Shown here piece after piece: positions 12,183 through 24,641 of a stretch of DNA of 64,000 bases. Position numbers and translations under genes: made by a program. The first letter of the stretch is position 1. Each line of letters begins with the position of its first letter. This DNA is from Lumnitzera littorea (Eukaryota > Streptophyta > Magnoliopsida > Myrtales > Combretaceae): contig JAMXBB010000006.1 of NCBI GenBank assembly GCA_024138015.1, forward strand, positions 69,191,581-69,255,580, in the 5' to 3' direction. The notes below the pieces were generated by a model. It saw only the letters and a list, made by a program, of their open reading frames with translations. It was not told where the DNA came from and did no database searches.

Positions 12183-13620
12183 CCTAAAGGACGTTACATC
12201 CTAGCTTAGCACAGAATGTACCATCACATAGGAAAGCTCGTTAAAAACTTAAATCAACTTGCTCATTCATCAAAAGATAATTTTATTTATGTGATAATAG
12301 GAATGCTACAACGGACTTTAGTTGGATCTATAGTTTACAACTTATATACGTACAACTTACAACTTATATACTTTTTTTTTCCCATCTTCAAAATAATAGA
12401 ACTTCCAACTTAGTATATGTTCCATCCCAAAAGTTACTGACTCCAACTAATGCTCTCAAAATATATCTCCCCTAGTGTTGGCCCTTTAAGATCCTACTAA
12501 CTTGAGGATAAAAACCCTCAACTACTGAAGCTGAGTGAGAGTGGACAACAGGCAATACAATGCAAACAATATCATAATTTAAACATCTCATTCATAAACA
12601 GCAGATTCTACTTCACACATATATTAACTAGGATAGGTATTTACTGCTAGTAATACTGCATGCTATGCCTGTGTACATAGCATGCATCAGTACCAATATC
12701 TTATGCCCTTCTAGCTCACTCATCTAGTTAGTCGACATATACAATGTCTAAGAACCTAGAGGCAATAAGGAGTTTCCTAGGAGTAGGATCCCTAATTTTT
12801 TTTTTTTACCAAATCAAACTGTAAAGAGTAGTTAGATTACTTAGGTAATGTGAATCTATATGCTTCCAAAACTAAGTTTATAAAACCATTGTTTTCTTTG
12901 TTCAGTTGGAGGCCCCATTTTGAAAAGTTTGACCCATATGTCTCGTTTATGTGATGCTATGCCATGCTATGCAACAACAATTTAAGTATATCATTCTGCA
13001 CAATCGGTCTTTAAGTTTTATTCAACTTACTTATTTGCAGACTCTCCTTATGGAAATCTACTATCTTAGTTAGAGTTCACTTGAGTGAACACCCAAAAGA
13101 TTAGGTTAGCAATCACTCATCTTTCCAAGTTAGTACAATCATTCATATACACCACATCAACATTCAACATAGCAGCATAATAGTTCTACCATGATATAAT
13201 TACAATCTTTCGGAAATCCACATCAACATTTAATATAACAGCATAACAATTAACTAAGATATGTCCATATTCAATCAACATAACATTCGAATATCACGTA
13301 ATGTTATGAGTAGCAATACATCTACTCTAAGCATAGGTTAGATTCACTTACTTTGTATCAATAGTTATCTTGAGTCTATGCATCGAGACCATGATCCTCC
13401 TCAGTGATATCACTTATATATATATATATATATGTCCATATTCAATCAACATAACATTCGAATATCACGTAATGTTATGAGTAGCAATACATCTACTCCA
13501 AGCATAGGTTAGATTCACTTACTTGGTATCAATAGTTATCTTGAGTCTATGCATCGAGACCATGATCCTCCTCAGCGATATCACCTATATATATATATAA
13601 CACTATTATCATCTACTGAT
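12183..13620 (-). repeat. 3' part of the 5' LTR of element D
   Basis: The region directly upstream (minus sense) of the D PBS should be the LTR. It contains no coding sequence. Its visible structure is a 171-base tandem duplication and short AT runs. It is bounded on the right by the inverted LTR copy II, which either inserted into this LTR or recombined with it. The 18339-20772 stretch may be the other half of the same LTR. Confidence 0.4.
13261..13602. repeat. Tandem duplication, two units of 171 bases
   Basis: ATGTCCATATTCAATCAAC recurs at 13261 and 13432, and the units stay aligned through a terminal AT run. I counted four substitutions between them by eye (at CTCTAAG/CTCCAAG, TTTGTATC/TTGGTATC, CAGTGAT/CAGCGAT and CACTTAT/CACCTAT), so the duplication is recent relative to the surrounding decay. 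Confidence 0.9.
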
Positions 13621-16600
13621 TGTAATGCTTGATAAGGGGGGTTGGTATTTTTTTTTCTTTTCCCTAAAATCTTCATATAACGTATACACCCATGATATAA
13701 AGAACGCTTTACAAGTCAGAGGTTACAAGATTCTAACTATTAAGTTTCTAAGGATACTTATTCATTTTACTTACATTTACTTATTTATAAAAGCAACTAG
13801 GGTAACCTAACAATCTACAATCCACTAAGACTATAGAGAGTTGAAATCACCTACTAAATGATAAGAAGAGATAATTAAACTTTTACGACATCAAGAGTTA
13901 CTAAATATTATAAAGATCTAGCTTAACTAATACAGTTTACTAAAGTAATCTTATCCATCTAATCCAGCTACTTAACGAACACTTTGCATTCTAATCTCAA
14001 CCCATTCTCAGCTTTTGGTTACCTATAAAAAGGAACTATTAAGAGGTGAGCAAACCACAACTTAGTGAGTTTATCTCTCGCTATTACCGTTCAAGCAAGT
14101 TATCAAGAATTATTAATAAACATGCAGTTTAGCTACATATGAAATGAATGCACATGCGGTGAATGTAAGCAACACATCTATAGGGCTCCGAAATCATGAA
14201 AGGTTAGATTTACATCATCTACACGTTGATTATCCCCCGTACTTAACAACATGGGGCACTTCACCTTACCTGATGTGAATTGTGACCAAGAACATACAAG
14301 GCTGGTTGTTGGATGGGTCCAAGGTTGCAAAAAGCTTGAAAAAGGGTTAATGGGGAAATGTACGAAAAGAGTGACAAAAACGATTGGAACAGTAAGCAAA
14401 AAAACCATGAATAGTTCCAGAGGATATGACGCACTAAAAGAACTTCCAAAAACTCATAGTACAATTCGATATGACGTGCGAATTGATCCAATGAGGTTGC
14501 TTGCCACTTAACCTTACTTAAGTATGACGGACGAGTGGGCTTGTCCAAGTAGGAATAGCTTAGTCAATTTGGATTCTCTGTCTCTCGGCCTCTCAGTAAG
14601 GATGATACCGAATGATTGGTCAATTTGATATTAGAGTAGTCATCAACTCGACATAACATAGAATAAAGGGTAATCATTTGGCACAGCATTATAAGTGATT
14701 CGGTAAGTAAGTACTTGGCCTTAGCAGGGGTTGGTTGGAATATAAAGATTCGTCGTATCAACTCTTCTAGTCCTCAGGCTCGGCTGCGAGTCAGAGGTTC
14801 CGTAGCTTGATTCCCATCATTACCTACATGAGGCTATCTGTAGGTATCACCCCAATAGACAGAACTTGACTATTACCTTAGTCAATAATACCATACTAAT
14901 CAATTAAGTTGACCTCATTTAGGGTTATCCACTATCAATAATCAATACAATGCCACATGGACTCACTATCAACAAATCCATATAATGCCCCACGAGCTAA
15001 ACCATGTGAGTCTTAACTCAGGCTACTCGCTATCAATCAATTGAATATGGTTTACTAGCTTTGCCTCAACAAGTAAAATGTCACAAAAGACTACTTTGAG
15101 TACTCACTAAGTTGACAAATCTTTCTTTGAATTATAAAGCATTTCAAAAATGTATTTCAACAAATTTTTCAAAAAACTTGGCAAATTTATAAACATCACA
15201 GTCCGCAACTAATGGATCACAAGCATGCGACAAGTATATCCTGTTATTTTGGCTAAATACTTAAACTTATCAATTTTAATAAGGCGATCATACAGATGTT
15301 GGCATACAAAATAATCAGTTACTCAACAAACAACCAAGGGCAAGCAATAGAACATCAAGCGATCATCAAACACAAGTAAGTAACAGTTCATCAAAACTGC
15401 CTCACTTAGCTTGCTTGCCCACTTATCCTGAACTTCAGGGTTCTTGAATTAGAAATTAAGCAACCTAAAACATAATAATGATGTATATGTAAGTAACTGG
15501 AAGATTTTCTTCAAGAACCTTAAAGTCTACCTAATTACCGAAGCTCACCTTAATCCCCAAGTATGGTTAAAACTTGTTTTTGCTCTAACTTCTTTATTTT
15601 AAGTTTGTTTTTTCACATTCTTATAGTTGATTTCATTGTTTTTGAGTCTTCTTTCAATTGGCAAGGTCATTTTTAGGCTTTAGGGTCAAAAAGTTTTTGA
15701 TTTGGGTCTTATAAGTTCATGCAACCAAAAGGTGAGTTTGGTCACTTTAGGGTTTAAGCCTAGTTTTAGGTTTTAGGCCTAGTTTTTGGTCTTAGGCCTT
15801 GCATTTGATACTTTGGGCTTCCTTTTAGGTATTTTTAGTGAACTTTTTCTACCTAACACTTTAAATTTTCATCTTGGGCCTTAGTGTTACTCTTATGGGC
15901 ATAAATAGGCTTTTTTCTTAAGTTTAAGGCTTCAACTCATTAAGGAGCCTGTAGTAGGTGTCTTGGATGGGCCTTAAGGTTTAGTGAGCCTTTTAAATAT
16001 CTTCCTTTGAGTATTTTGTTAAGTTAGGTTCAGATCTAGTCATATATTATTTAGGCTTGTATTTTGGTTTTCTTAAGGCTCTTTGGGTTCATTTTGTAAT
16101 CTAAGGCCTTAGGCCCAATCCTACTTACCTTTTTGGACTTAAGCTTATCATTGACCCTAAGTTTAGTCCACTTTTCACAAAGTTCCAGATTTGGTCATGA
16201 GTGATTAAGTGGGCTCAAGGTTTGATTTGTGGGCTTTTTAGTTAAATTTAGGCCTAGTTCATGTCTTAAGGCTCATATCTTGATTTTATTCTAATCCAAT
16301 AGGCCTAATAGTTTACTAAAATGATTAAATGACACATTTTATCATGAGTTCCAAATTTGATACTAATGGTTCATTAGGTCTCAAGTGGGTTTTTCTAAAC
16401 CTAATGTCCATTTTAGGCCTAACTACTCTTTATAGACTTTGTTTAGCCTCTTATCTTGTAAAGTTAAGTCCTAAATCCTAATTTTCTTTAATTAATCATG
16501 TGATTAACCCATTAATAAACATTTTACAGCAAGTTGTTCAACATGTTTGGGGTGGTTTAAGATGATTTCTTAGGGCTTTCTACACATCATGTACTTAACT

Positions 16601-18338
16601 TGCTAGAACATGCATCAAACTATCATTAAAATGTACCTAAAGCCATTTCCTACCAAAATAAACATGAGAAATAAAAAATATAGTGGGAATATACATACAT
16701 ATGTTTTGGCCTTAACATGGGAATGAAGATATGATGATGATTCTTTTACTTTTCTTTAAGTTATCATCTTATTACAACTTATGTATTTCTAAAGTTACAT
16801 GCAACATGTTTACTACACTAAAAATCTAAGAAAATGCACATGTATGTGCATGTAAACATGATAAACAAATGTGGCATTTTAATAATTTTTTCCCTCAGTT
16901 TTTTGGCCTAAGAACCATGCTCATAAACTCAAACTAAAAGGAAAGTTGAAAAAGGTGCAAGTTTACTTCGGTAGAAATTAGAAGGGTCCCATTTCACTTC
17001 GTTTTTGGAAAATGAAACAAACTCCTTTGGTAAAGGATGTTTGTCATTAAGAAAGGGGGATGAAAGAGGATTTAAATGTAAGTGGTTTTGTGTTGTTTGG
17101 AGGTGGTGGTGGAGAGTTATAGTTTAGGGCATTCGGGTGCATAGCTAAGTCTGAGAAGCTTACTTTTGTTTCATTCCTTCTTATTTTTCTTTTGTTTTTG
17201 AATTGTGTGTTTAGAGAGTGTTTCTAGGGTTTATTCTAAAGAAGAAGATGGAGTAAAATACAAATAGAGGGGTCAAAGAAGGGGTTAATCATCAGTGGGT
17301 ATAGTAGGAAACAAAGCCCTTCTATTCTTAGTTGTATGGTACAAGCATAAGTGGGGGCCAATTTTCTATTTATGATTTTTGCCGATTGAGGCAATGGTTT
17401 GTCTACTAAAGGTGAGTGGTCTCTTGTTTTTTCAACTAATTATCTTGTCCTATATAGTTAACTGTGATTATCTTTAGCTAATTATGATGCATGAACGCAT
17501 GTAGATGATTAGAATGCAATTTAAGCTTACAACTCTAATTACTAGTGTAGATGACCATAGTTAAACATAGTTTAGGGTTTTTCATATTTAATTAAATTAC
17601 TTAAGCCTAATGGGCCATTTTATCTAATTAATTTAAGGTTTCTAACGGTTGGAATCAATTATTGCTAATTGATTACGATTTCAGAAGGTAAATTGGTGTA
17701 GTTCTAGCAATTTAGTGAATTATTAGTAATTACTTAATAATGTGAATATATAATTAGAGTTTATTAATTAAATTAGGGTTTTTAATACTAAATTAGAGTT
17801 TCTAATTTGTTTTAGGACTTCTCATGTTTTAGGGTTTTACAAGGGTTTGAGAGCTTTGAAGGTATGTTTATGATTTTAGCATTACTTTCAGAGAAAATGT
17901 ATCATTTGGGGTAAATTAGTAATCCCATTAATTTATTGACTTAATTGACTTAATTTGATTAATTGTTATCATGTGTAGATATCTCTTACCATTCGTTATC
18001 AAGTTTATGCAATTTATTAATTCAAGTTAAATGTTTTAATTTGAGGTTTTTATTGCGTTTGAAGTTTAATATAAGGTTTTATGACTTTAGAATTTAAGGT
18101 TTAGAGTTTTTATTTAATTCAAATTTTTAATTTATGAATATGCATACTTGGGTTTAGAGTCTTTGTGTGCTACTAGGGTTTATAGAACCTTATCTTTGAG
18201 GTTTTTCGAGTTCATTTTTAAGGTTTTCATTTAAAATTTTGTCAGTTTTAATTTCTTTGGTCCGATTGAGCTTAGGGAATATCATTGGTTCTTCGAATTT
18301 GAGTCTAAGTCTAAAACATAAAATTCATGAGGTTTGCA
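13621..18338 (-). repeat. Inverted long LTR (copy II of the TGTAAACC family)
   Basis: On the minus strand it begins TGCAAACCTCATGAATTTTA at 18338 and ends GCATTACA at 13621. It is colinear, in reverse, with the T1 3' LTR (24642-29053): the start block with TTTAGACTTAGACTCAAAT, the middle AGGCCTAA-rich block, the block around 15230-15580, and the block at 14050-14250. At about 4.7 kb it is the longest copy here. No PBS or PPT adjoins it, and the flanks (CTGAT left, TTAAC right) are not a duplication, so it is not a clean solo insertion. Confidence 0.7.
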
Positions 18339-20772
18339 TTAACTAGATATGAACTATTTACAATTAGGGTTTATAGGTTAAAGTGTGTGTTGAAGTCAAC
18401 ATCCATCTTTCCTAGTTTCTGATTTAGCCTCTAAATCACTCTCTAAATTAGTTTTTCAATTACACTCTAATTTAGCTTCTAAATTGAGGTAATTCTAAAA
18501 CTCCTAAACAAATGATGTCTACATACATCTTGGATCCCTATCAATCTAGAAACTTAGCTAAATCTTCAAATTCCATGTCAAACCTTACCAAAGTAAGTGC
18601 GTCTAATCGTAGTGTCTGATTTTGGTTCTAATTAGCTCCTAACTTAGCTTCTAAATTAGTCTTTAATTTAGCCTAACTTTCAAATTACTAATTAGATATT
18701 GCTTACCTTATATCTCTAGTTTATCAACTAAAATCACCAATATTACCCTAACTCAATTGTTTAGGTTTAGCTTAAATAGAAATACTTAAGTGTAGGAGCT
18801 TCTACTTTAGGTTATGATTTAGGTTTTGGTTTAGATTTTGATTTACCCAAGATAGCACATTTGCTTATACTGCTCCCATTTGTTAGATGAACCAGACTAA
18901 GATCATGATAGCAACAAAAATTCCTCCATGCTATATTGCTAATTGTACTAATTTTACCTTTTATTTACATATTGCGCAAGATATGTATAATTAGTCGAAA
19001 ATATACAATAGTTAGTATTTGTACTTTGTAAAAGCCATTTAAGATACATTATACTCAGAAAATAATGGTGATTATATTCTAATCTTGAAAAACATTAATA
19101 TAGGGTATTATAGATAATATACTTCTATAATATGTAGTTTGGCTCTATTTTATCATTAAATAGCTAAAATAGGTTAATTATTGTACTTTTCACCAAAATC
19201 ATAGTATAACATATATTTTAATTATACTAAACTCTAGAAATTAGATCAAGTTGGTTTTGTATACAACTTACATTAAAATACATCATTTTAGCACAATTAA
19301 TAAAACTGTCGATAAATACGAAATAATTCATAATAAATAGTAGATGTAATATTTTTCAAAAGTTCTTGTTACTCCAATTTAAAACATAATATAAGTATGT
19401 TATACAAAAAATTTTAGGCTGAAACAACATTATTTAATATTTAAAAAAATTAACTCAAAATTTGTAATAAAAGCCCCATTTCTTAAGCAAGTATTATAAA
19501 TCATCAAAATTTCAACAAAATAAAATTACTACATCAAAATACATGCAAATTAACTCCATAAAAAAAAAATTTCATAATTTTATGATGTGTTTTACTATTT
19601 TTAGGAATTTATTGAAAATTAGAGGCTAAAATAATACTCACCAACCAATGACTTTTTGGCCACCTACCGGTGGCAAGTGGTTGTTGGCAGCCTTAATCAA
19701 TAGGTTTCTTATCAGCTTGTCGTGGTGGTTCATTCCTAGGTCTTGGTTGGATGTAGGAACCATGATTTATCCTTAAAACACTTTAATTTTGAACAATTTT
19801 TCCAAAATACTAGTTGAGCTTTCCCTGACCTTTTTATATTTTTCCTTGATACTAAAGGAGCTAAACTAAATTTTGGATGAGTTCTTTGGAATTTATAAAG
19901 CTCAGTTTAGTCAGTTGCATTTTTTCCTCCTTGCTAAGTATCATTCATCACCTATGCTTAGTGTCTAATGTGTGTCAAAGTACTAAACCAAATTACCATC
20001 CTACTATCCTAAGTTGCCACACTAATTATGCTAATGTCCTAAGCTGCTAGGTAGTTTTTCTAATATTTTATTAATTTTCTAAGATTAATTTAGTATATGT
20101 TAGGTATTTTAGGAAATTTCAGATATTTATATCTACACGTAAATGTGTATATGAGATAAATAAATACTCCTAAATATTATTTAAGATATTTTATGATTTT
20201 TAGTATGCATATACTTTATCTCTACTATCTCATTAATTATTGGAACTCATTTTATACGTTTCCAATAAATAACAAATAATTTATGTATAAACATATTGGG
20301 CATGTAGAACGGGTACTGTATAACCATACTACATGTCATTTGACTCCCAAAATTATTTTTATAAGTTAGTAATTCATCTCTAAGGTTCTGTAGTCCGAAA
20401 TTTTAATTTCAAGTTTCTGTTAATTATTGATTATACTTAGTAAATGTACTTTAATTGAAATTAAAATTCCATATATGTTATTACGAGAAATTGACCTTAC
20501 TAAGATTCTTTATCCAACTTTTATAATCTTATATTGAAATTTGGCTCGATTTGGAAAAAATTGTTCGAAGGCTCTAAACCGTTCTAATTGTCTTAATTCA
20601 TGTTAACATCAAATAGTCCGAGTATGATCATATGACTGAACTTATTTCTTAAGCTTCTCCTAATAGCTTTATTTTATTAGTTCCCCTTATCTATACTTCT
20701 TAGATCCCGTGTATAGTAAGAGAAGTTCACTATTATAGATCTAGGGTAGTGGATTAAAGATTGGGTCTCACA
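18339..20772 (-). repeat. 3' LTR of a minus-strand gypsy element (TGTGAGACCC start)
   Basis: On the minus strand the LTR starts TGTGAGACCCAATC directly after a PPT, which is diagnostic for a 3' LTR. No gene-like sequence is visible in its 2.4 kb. Its left limit is set only by the adjoining inverted LTR copy II. It may continue at 13620 and downwards, which would make it the LTR of element D. Confidence 0.45.
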
Positions 20773-20784
20773 TTCTACCCCTTT
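20773..20784 (-). other. Polypurine tract
   Basis: The minus strand reads AAAGGGGTAGAA immediately before the TG of the LTR at 20772. This is the plus-strand priming site of the element that owned this LTR. Confidence 0.55.
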
Positions 20785-22860
20785 ACAAAAAGTATAGGGC
20801 TCATACTTTCTCTAACATATTCACGACCAATCAACTCATCAACTTGTTTCTTCAACTTGGCTACCTGCTCATGATTGAGTCTATAAGTAGTTTGGTTTGA
20901 TAGAGTAGCACTGGATTGTAGATCAATATAGTGTCCGATGCCTCTAATAGGGGGTAAACCTTTCAGCAACTCAGTAGGGAACATGTCGGCATACTTTTAT
21001 AGCAAGGTCTGCACTTTGGTTTTGACTTCTTTCAATTTAAGTAGACTTTTGACCAATAGAAATACAATGTCCTTCAACTTGATTGCATTGGAAAATTCCA
21101 CTCATGAAATCATTGGAACTTCCTCTGTAAAGATTTGGAGATCTTTTCCTATGATTCTTAGACTTCTTTAGGACTTGTTGGGGTCAGCATGACTTTCTTA
21201 CTGTCTTCCTATAACATGTAAATGTTCCTATATCCATCATGGAGTAGCTAGAGATCAAATAGCTCAGGTTAGCCTAACAGTATGTGCGAAGCATACATTA
21301 GTAGAATGTCACATAGTATCTCATCCTTATACCTTTCCCCAATGGAGATTGTTACCTTCACTTACTCTATGACCTAGAGTCTACCATTCTCATTTAGCTA
21401 ATGGATCTTATAAGGATGGGGGTAAGGATAGGATGGCAACTTTAGGGTCTTCACTACTCCTTGTACAACCGCATTAGTATAGCTTCCCCCATCAATGATC
21501 AAGGCACATTAACTTCCACTCACTTGACAATTGGTGTAGAAGAGATTCTCTCGTTACTTACTTTCTTTCACAACATTAGTGTTGAAAACTCTTCAGACAA
21601 CAATGTTGAGGTATTGCTTGCTTTGTTTAGGTTGAGTAAGGCCTTTAAGGTCCTCTAAGAATTCATCAAGAAAGTGTTAGATATCTACCTCTTATTCGCC
21701 TTCACTAGCATTTTCCACTTCAAACTAGGGCTTCTCTCCCTTGATAGTCATGACACGTTGGTTTGGACATTGACTAGCCATGTATCTAAAACCAAGGCAC
21801 TTGAAGCACTTGATTTCTTAAGTCTTTCGTCCAAACCTCCAACCTTGGTCCTTCCTGATATCAATCTCCTTGGCCCTAACCTTACTTTGACCATCATCAG
21901 GTCTGCTCGATACTTTACTATGCCAGTCCACCTCGGAATTATGAAGAGCTTAGCTAAATCTAGGTCGACTTAGCATGCCCGGTTGGCTACTCAAAACTTA
22001 GCTAAGCTTACTTCACCTCTACTATTCTACATGCTAGCCAATTCGTATGGTCTCGTCTAAAGTCTTGATCCTCTGTACTTCTACTATGTGTTCAATCTCA
22101 TATCACAACCCAGATACAAACCTTGCAATACTTTATGCTTCAAGCTCATCAATATCACATCGAATCATCAACAATTGAAATTCTTATACATACTCATCTA
22201 CAGATTGGCTACCTTACTTAAGTTCTTATAGACATCGGAAAGTGTCTTGTTCATAATGCTTAGGGATAAACCTATTCCTCGAAACTCACTTCATCTCACT
22301 TTAAGTTCTTATTTCATGTTGGGCTTGCTGATGTGTGGTTTACACCTTCTTCCACCACATTACAGCATACTTAGTAAACTCTAAAGCGGCTATACAAATA
22401 TGTACTGCATCCTTATAATCATAGAAATCAAATATCTTCTCAACCTTCTCTTTGTAGTCTATATATTCGTCGATACTACCAAATTTAGACAAGCTTGAAA
22501 CCTACACTTTAATGTGCTCAATCCCTTTAGGGGCATGAAGTTTACGCTTGTCATACTCAAGAAATTGCTCATTCTCATCTTTATCATCTTCTATGTCCTC
22601 AACTTCTCCTACCTCAAGTCTTCATCGTATGCATCCTTCACACTAAGAACTTAGATTTCCATCCCTTATCCTCTCAACCTATATTGCACACCTCGTTCAT
22701 GTTTGTCATTTCTTTCTTGGGGTTGGGCTTCCACTAATCTTTACACAATCATGGCTAAGTTGGTTACAATGGTAGTGAGGTTCTGTATCTATTTATCCAT
22801 GGTTCAAGGGATCTATTGTTCCATACGACCACAATCTCAACTAAGAGCATCACTTTCAAC
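20785..22860 (-). pseudogene. gag-pol: Gag-protease-RT remnant of a chromovirus-like gypsy element
   Basis: Minus-strand polyprotein, read right to left. Gag core at about 22480-22060: EYIDYKEKVEKIFDFYDY, AALEFTKYAVMWWKKV, SVDEYV and IARFVSGL. Zinc knuckle at 21767-21809: CFKCLGFRYMASQC, a CX2CX4HX4C motif whose His is Tyr. Aspartic protease at about 21510-21200: CALIIDGGSYTNAVV with its catalytic Asp kept, then WLNENGRL, SIGERYKDEILCDILLMYA and HILLG, matching Reina/CRM-type proteases. The start of RT lies at 20984-20790: GLPPIRGIGHYIDLQ, then LKKQVDELIGREYVRESMSP. RT then stops abruptly and runs into ILFVKG and a PPT; the palm, RNase H and integrase are absent. Many in-frame stops. The protein could not have been active. 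Confidence 0.85.
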
Positions 22861-23073
22861 ATTTGCAATCTCTCCTTAAACACTGGGATTCAACATTCTT
22901 CCTACAAAGTCTCTACCCAATAAAGACTCAACATGATATGACAAATACTACACTGAATCAACAACTTCAACACTTGCTTTGTTTTGCAGTGGGAGAACAG
23001 AGTACAACAGAAGGTGTAAACTACTTGCAAGAATTGAGCAATACAAACACTTAGCTATCGGTTATAAACTTAA

Positions 23074-23085
23074 GCTTTGATACTA
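23074..23085 (-). other. Candidate primer binding site of the chromovirus-like element
   Basis: The minus strand reads TAGTATCAAAGC, two transitions away from the initiator-tRNA-Met PBS TGGTATCAGAGC. It lies upstream of the gag of 20785-22860. It overlaps the likely LTR end TGATAC at 23078, so the exact boundary is uncertain. Confidence 0.4.
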
Positions 23086-23930
23086 GAATATATTATGCGC
23101 CTAGGAGTTAACTTATCACTAAAGCTTATTGCAGGATGGAACAGTAGGTCCTTTGAGATATTGAAGAAAATATAAATGGCTGGTTAGGTAGTTCTTAGTA
23201 GCTTCGTGAAGTTGCTCACCAGATGTGACTCACTAACAAACACAATACGACTTAACTCTCACTTAATACGACTCACAAGCAAAAGTTAAAGTCCACTTGC
23301 CACTAACCTCGAGCTACTAGTAGTATTAGATAAGAGTGTAGAAAATGTGTTTAAAGAATAGTGTCTTGTAAGAACGGTGAAAGGAATATTCTTTTGCCAT
23401 TTTTTTTGTAAGTTAATTGTAGCTATAAGGATGAGGGCTATTTATAGTAAGTCCTTTAGAGTAACAAGATAATGATAAAAATTACAAAAAACAGTAATTC
23501 AAACATAAAGATTCTTAGTATAATCTAGAACGGGTAAATATGACAAAGGATAAAAAGGAATGTATTACAATTGTTAGAAAAAGTGAAGGATAAGTGGCAT
23601 GCTACTGTTGTATCTATATTTTGGGATCTTGAGGTGCTGTAGTCAAGATGGTTTGATGCAAAAATAGGTTGGCAGAATAGGATTTAAATAGGTCGATAGT
23701 TTGTAGCTTAGGATGAGAGTTAAGGACATCTGCTTTAGTACTTTATAGGTCAACCACATTAGAGTGTATTAGGAGTTCAACATCTAGGCAAGATACGAAG
23801 TAGATTAGCGTATGCCTAAGCAAAACACTCAAGGAGTTCAATAATTGGCCCTCTTGGTATTGAAGCTTGTCTTAGCTGATCTGAGTACTTAAGACTCTCT
23901 TTGTAAGACCTTATAAACCTTTGAGCCATG
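23078..23930 (-). repeat. 5' LTR of the chromovirus-like element
   Basis: The region lies upstream (minus sense) of gag. It has a TATAAATA box on the minus strand at 23439-23446, about 360 bases from the internal end. The same layout (TGATAC end, TATA box about 345 bases in, GATAAGAGTG block) is found in the solo LTR at 43177-44032, which supports an LTR of roughly 850 bases. The right limit is an estimate from that comparison. Confidence 0.45.
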
Positions 23931-24641
23931 CTTGGGTAAGGGGTTTAGAGGTTGGTATTCCATCATGAGGGCTATAAAAGGCCAAGTGAGATGTTGGAAT
24001 TATAAGCGGATGAACTGATTTCAAAGAAGCCATACTGAGTAAGTTGTTGGAAATGTAGCCTAGAACATCGCCTAAAAGATTGCCCACAATTATAAGGTAA
24101 GTGTTCATATTATAGAAAGATTAGGCATAAAGTAAAAATGTGTTTCAAAACGAAGAATGCAGTAGTGTGTCACAATTGTGGGAAGCATAGACATGACATA
24201 AAGTGCTACCAAAAGTGAGAGGCTCAAGAGAAACCCAGTGATCCCTTAAGGAACCTTAAGAATAAGTGTAATCATTATGGGAAGACTATGTGTTTCTAAG
24301 AAGAAGATTTTATGGACTTGTTATGATGTTTAAAAGGTAGTATCATTATTAAAAACCACATATCGAGCATGGTTAATGAAGTTTATGGTTTTGTAAGTGA
24401 ATGTTGATAGGGTGATGATAAAAGTAGAAACTTTAGGATAAAGATCCATATATAAATTTATGATCAAATCTTTTTTATTAATATAAGATCTCGTTTACTC
24501 GAAGATCCTCATAATATACTCGTCCCTAGGTTGTGAGTTAGGACTTAATATAAAAATTGGAAGACAATGCAAGGATAACACAACATAAAGAACCCCTACA
24601 GTCAAGTTTTGGGGATGAAACTTTTTGTAAGGGAAGAAAGT
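23931..24641 (+). pseudogene. Internal remnant of element T1 (gag knuckles and pol end)
   Basis: Plus-strand remnant directly before the T1 3' LTR. At about 24158-24205 the frame VVCHNCGKHRHDIKC gives a knuckle of CX2CX4HX3C form, and at about 24267-24300 KCNHYGKTMCF looks like a second, broken one. At 24600-24630 the frame VKFWGDETFCKG resembles the last pol residues of Tekay/Del elements (GDEIFFKG just before the PPT). If so, almost all of protease, RT, RNase H and integrase was deleted, joining gag to the pol end. Several stops. Positions 23931-24120 have no recognisable motif. Confidence 0.5.
24626..24641 (+). other. Polypurine tract of element T1
   Basis: GTAAGGGAAGAAAGT directly precedes the TG of the LTR at 24642. 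It establishes that the following copy is a 3' LTR on the + strand. Confidence 0.6.

Noticed and set aside
14261..14548. Overlapping open frames on both strands in 14178-14548
   Set aside because: They lie inside the inverted LTR copy II, are not conserved in copy III, and have no family motif.
13621..18338. Inverted LTR copy II as a clean solo LTR
   Set aside because: The flanking five bases (CTGAT and TTAAC) do not match and no empty site was found, so an insertion with target duplication is not supported.
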